From Toxotes chatareus (taxonomy: Eukaryota > Chordata > Actinopteri > Toxotidae), in the NCBI GenBank assembly GCA_016801885.1, contig CM028905.1, positions 11,374,706 through 11,438,705 on the forward strand: a stretch of 64,000 nucleotides of DNA. Direction: 5' to 3'. The first letter of the stretch is position 1. Every line of letters begins with the position of its first letter. The notes under the pieces are model-generated. The model did no database searches and had not been told where the DNA came from. It saw only the letters and a list, made by a program, of their open reading frames with translations. A program made the translations under genes and the position numbers. This document shows positions 60,567 to 64,000 of this stretch, one piece after another.

Positions 60567-61798
60567 TCTGGGCCTGGGAACACTACGTTACCCTCCACTG
60601 GAAATACACCATAGGCTGCAGAATACTTATAGTCAAGTCAGTGAACTGAAAGTGTGACAGTGAAGCCAGGAGCAAAAGAACATTAAATTCAGGACATTTC
60701 ATTTGGCTTTTGCATGGTGTGCCTAAGTTGTGTAAAGTGATTATGTGCCCTGTGTAGTTTGAAATGGAAAGGCAAAACAAAACAAAGTGAACATTACCTG
60801 ATTATCCTTTCCTCATACTCATCCCTCTGTCGGACTATCTGCTGTTGGAGGCTGGTGAGTAGGCTGCGAAGGGCGCTGGCAGAGGGGTCAGCCAGGGGTA
60901 CCGGAGGGGGCACCCTGGGAGACCAGGATGGCTGCTCTCGTTGCTGAGCTTCAGCAGGCGGCCACGGGGCCCGGCACTCAGCTGGGCATATCGGAGGGGA
61001 ATTTGCTGTAAGGACGGGAGGGGACACTGGGAGCTGGACATGCAGCATCCCATCCCCCTGCTTAAATCCACAGGATCCTGAGTCCAGCTCTGGCTCCTGT
61101 TCATGCTTCTTGTCTCTGTCCGCTTGGTCTGGATTCTGGTCCCTGTTACTGGAACCACCTTCAGCAAGGATGATCTCACAGGAGGACCAGGGGCTCTTCT
61201 TTTCACTCGCTGCCTCACCCTCCATCAGTCCCTGGATCTGCTCAGGGGCCCATGCCTGATACATCTGTTCCTGCACGTGCTCCTGGAAACTCATTTCCAT
61301 GTCAAAGACCTCCTGGAGGCTGTCAGGGGTGACAGCGTCAGGCAGGTTATCATACAGAGACAGAGCACTCCTGTGCTGCTCACTCTGTGATGGACTGGGG
61401 CTCTGGTTTACACAAGCTCTGTCCTCAACTCCCCTGCTACCTCTCTGTTCACCTTCTCTCTCTCCTCCTCTTCCTCTCTTTATGCCTGGACCCAGCTCTT
61501 CCCAGCCCTGTCTTCCCAGGCTTCCTCCCCAGCTGCAGTAGCTGTGATCTGGCCAGGTGCCAGGCCCTCTTCCCTCACCGAGCAGTGTGGGAACCTCGGC
61601 CACAGCTGGGGCCAGACCAGACAGAGGGCTGCAGGGGCCTGGGAGTCTGGTTACAGCCGTGCACACAACCCTACTCTCCATTTCCTTTTCCCTGGACCTC
61701 CCTCGCTGGGCAAAAGGTGGGCAGTTGTCGTACAGGGGGTCCGTGGAGCAGGAGCTGGCTGTGGTGGGGGTCTCAGTAGGAAGACAGTGCAGCTCCAT
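59661..61798 (-). CDS. ARHGAP22/24/25-family RhoGAP, C-terminal part
   Basis: Two exons on the minus strand: 61798 down to 60798, then 59898 down to 59661, joined by gt (60797-60796) and ag in matching phase. They encode 412 aa if read from the ATG at 61798. The last part is a coiled coil: LLTSLQQQIVRQRDEYEERI, then EQRNEELQVEVVQLK and the signature 'LQREMEQFFDTFGEL'. This closely resembles the C-terminus of ARHGAP24 (FilGAP), where the coil dimerises and the neighbouring part binds filamin. The large exon codes a Pro/Ser/Glu-rich linker with two YDN motifs (PLYDNC, LYDNLP). The PH and RhoGAP domains are not in this window and should lie beyond 64000. An in-frame TGA lies just before the ATG, so the exon either begins by splicing at about 61758 (ccaccacag|ccag) or has its own start. 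The family is Rac/Rho GTPase activating. The exact paralogue is uncertain. Confidence 0.8.
60533..60562. repeat. (CA)n microsatellite in the RhoGAP last intron
   Basis: About fifteen CA units. Confidence 0.95.
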
Positions 61799-61829
61799 GA
61801 TTCAGCCAAGCACATGGGCGTGCTGAGAG

Positions 61830-64000
61830 TCTTAGATAACTGCCCTCCCCTCCTCGGTTTGCTGTAACTGGGAATCAAGGCTTGGATTGTGGATTTGTGA
61901 GCGTGATATGGACCCTCCTTATGCCCGGTGCTGATGTGTCGTGGGGGACAGGAAGGTGTAGGAGCCCTCCTCCTCTTTGGCTGGCTCTCTACTGTGCCCT
62001 TGATGTTATTGCCTAACGGTAGACAGGTTGTAGTGTGGGCGTAGCCAAAAGGGACTATATGTGTGTGTATGTATATATGTGTGTGTATGTCTTTAAGCAG
62101 GACTGACATCAGCTGTTACTTTAGCACAGCTTCTGAGGGAGGGACCAGGGTGTAATATAGTCTGGCACATTCCTAAAGACAGTCACACATAACTGCAACC
62201 ACAGAAATAGACGGGTGGTCATGAGCACAAAGTGTGAAACACTCACAATGAACCCCATAATCCGCACACAATATTTGTACAGTGAACTCTGCCAGAGACG
62301 CATAAAGCCACGCACATGAATACATGATATATAATACAAAAATTTAAACGGTGTAGCACAGAACACTTGTACATATTTCTTGTGGGGGCCTTTTACTTCA
62401 GCTGGGTTATTGATTTTCCTTCTCTGTTTTAATGCACTGTCGTCTGCATTAACACTGTAGGCTGTGTTAACAGCCAAGTGCTTGTACGTTCGACTGAGTT
62501 GGAATCTAGAGCAGTGCATTTATCTCACCTTTGAGAGCTACCCAGCGCAAAAGCAGTAAAATGCCACAGTGAAAAAAAGTCCTGTGACAAATCATGGAAG
62601 ATACAGATTTAATCCATACTGTACAAGAGAGGAGACGTCTGGTGTGCATTGAGGGTATTTTTCAGGAGTAATGTGATAATGGGCAGAGAGAGAGAGAGAA
62701 TGAGAGGAAAGAAATAACTGGCTGAAAGGCCACACACACTCTCACTCGCACAGCTTTTTGTGGTCACTGTGTTTTCAAACCACAAGGTGGAGCTGGAGAC
62801 AACAGTATGAAAAGCTTCTACTCGAGAAGCTTGTGGGTGGTGTACCTTCAAATTATGGCATTTTGCAGACAAGACAAGCCATTTTAAAGATGATGCTTCA
62901 GAGCTTTAATATTCAGATGAAAACAATGTAATCTGCTTCTCAAATATAATTGTTCAACATAATTTTGATTAAGATGAGTAACTGTGAGATATTTGCCTTG
63001 CATGCGTTCTTTTTCAAGTTGATTTTTTTGTGACCTCTACTTTTTCTTGAAGGTTCTTGCATTTTGGTCCAGGTTTGAGGTGAGAGAGAGTTTTCAGAGC
63101 TTTATAAAGATCAGATAAGGCCTGTTGATCCACTATTGATCTAACAGCTCAGTGCTGAGCTCCCTCATTAGGGCGGTGCCGTGGAGGAACTACTATCAAA
63201 GGCACTTCCTCTTGATCAGAGGAAACATCCATGCAGGCGCTGCAAATGCTCTGCACCTTGTCCTTAACTCACCTCCAGTCAAACTGCTGCACAGAGTGCG
63301 ACAGGAAGTGGTGTAACCTGTTTTTGTTTTTTTTAACTATGTGTGCCACCTATGGGTGCATCATCTTGACTTGCTTAAAGCATTCCATGGAGTGTCACAG
63401 CAAAGCCTTACAAATCAAGGACGCACCTGCAAACATAATTTCTGCATGGGCACATTAAACAGTCAGTCGTCCGTCAACACTGATAAAACCCCACTCTTAT
63501 CTGTTCAATGTAAATCACTCCGCATGCTTCAAGGCTGTGCCGGCTGCTGTTTGCAGACGAACAATGGAGGATTTAAATGTTGGCAGAGTTTCCTAAAGCA
63601 CTTTTCTTTTTGCATCTCAGAAATTCTTCTTATCCCATCCTGAATTCATACAGGAAGATCCTTGTGGAATATGGGACAGTGTTGGTGTAACGTTCAAGGT
63701 GAGCCCAGAAAATGCTCTGAAATGTCTCCTCTGAGACAGCAGGGGCACCAGAAAGAAAACAACCATCTGGAATGCCTCACATTTGCTGCAATCTCTCTCA
63801 AATCCCTCTGAGGGTTTGCCCTGACCTTCATCTGTCATTGAACAAATGATGACTAACCTCACGGTCTTTACCCCCCCTTCACCCTTACACCCTGAGACTT
63901 ATCGCAGCTGGATCTCCACCACGCAGAGGTTAAGCTTCCTCCGAGACCCCTTATCGCCACAGCCCTCCCTTCTCCTTCGTCCTTCTCCACTTCCTGTACA
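61830..64000. other. No gene recognised; probably RhoGAP intron
   Basis: If the minus-strand RhoGAP continues past the window, this 2.2 kb is an upstream intron. No PH- or GAP-domain exon could be recognised in it. A GA run lies at 62681-62700 and a poly-T tract near 63327-63336. Open frames are short and unlike known proteins. Confidence 0.45.

Noticed and set aside
61103..61867. Several plus-strand frames of 80-130 codons opposite the RhoGAP exon
   Set aside because: These are shadows of the long minus-strand coding exon; its GC-rich, Pro/Ser-rich composition keeps other frames open.

Overview
This is teleost fish chromosomal DNA, probably from a compact, percomorph-like genome. The evidence is spliced vertebrate genes with GT-AG introns, many (CA)n and (TA)n microsatellites, fish-type SINE and L2 LINE remnants, and genes whose human counterparts lie on 5q35 (KIAA1191, GFPT2, MAPK9). 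Nothing bacterial, organellar or viral was seen.

Layout from left to right. 1-3.2 kb: intergenic, with a decayed L2-type LINE at about 1.59-2.58 kb. 3.2-5.3 kb: an unrecognised two-exon gene (+) for a 262-residue basic, Ser/Arg-rich protein. 5.3-11.4 kb: gene-poor, with old repeat pieces and a 16-bp hairpin. 11.4-12.9 kb: a four-exon CXC chemokine (+) with an ISRE, a kappaB-like site and a TATA-like box just upstream. 13.6-19.7 kb: the p33MONOX/KIAA1191 homologue (+, 7 coding exons, 328 aa). Its intron 4 holds a separate promoter-like block (perfect X-box plus CCAAT box) and a candidate first exon. 20-28.8 kb: gene-poor. 28.9-45.0 kb: gfpt2 (+, 19 coding exons, 684 aa). 45.6-59.5 kb: mapk9/JNK2 (+, 420 aa) with the mutually exclusive exon pair 6a/6b. 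59.4-61.8 kb: the last two exons of an ARHGAP22/24/25-family RhoGAP on the minus strand, tail to tail with mapk9. 61.8-64 kb: no recognised gene.

Exon borders were placed by hand from splice signals, reading phase and alignment to remembered human families. Summed coding lengths divide by three in every gene: 109 codons for the chemokine, 329 for p33MONOX, 685 for gfpt2, 421 for mapk9 and 413 for the RhoGAP tail, stops included. This is an internal check on the models. The genes do not form an operon. GFPT2 followed head-to-tail by MAPK9 is the order I recall in human. A RhoGAP beside mapk9 recalls human MAPK8-ARHGAP22, MAPK10-ARHGAP24 and GFPT1-ARHGAP25, which suggests an old duplicated block.

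The most interesting signals concern RNA processing and control. Both alternative mapk9 exons end in U12-type donors. A UG repeat lies just before exon 6b, and another takes the place of the pyrimidine tract at one gfpt2 acceptor. A predicted mapk9 uORF has a stop that overlaps the main ATG. The mapk9 promoter holds a perfect CRE, and the chemokine promoter an ISRE.
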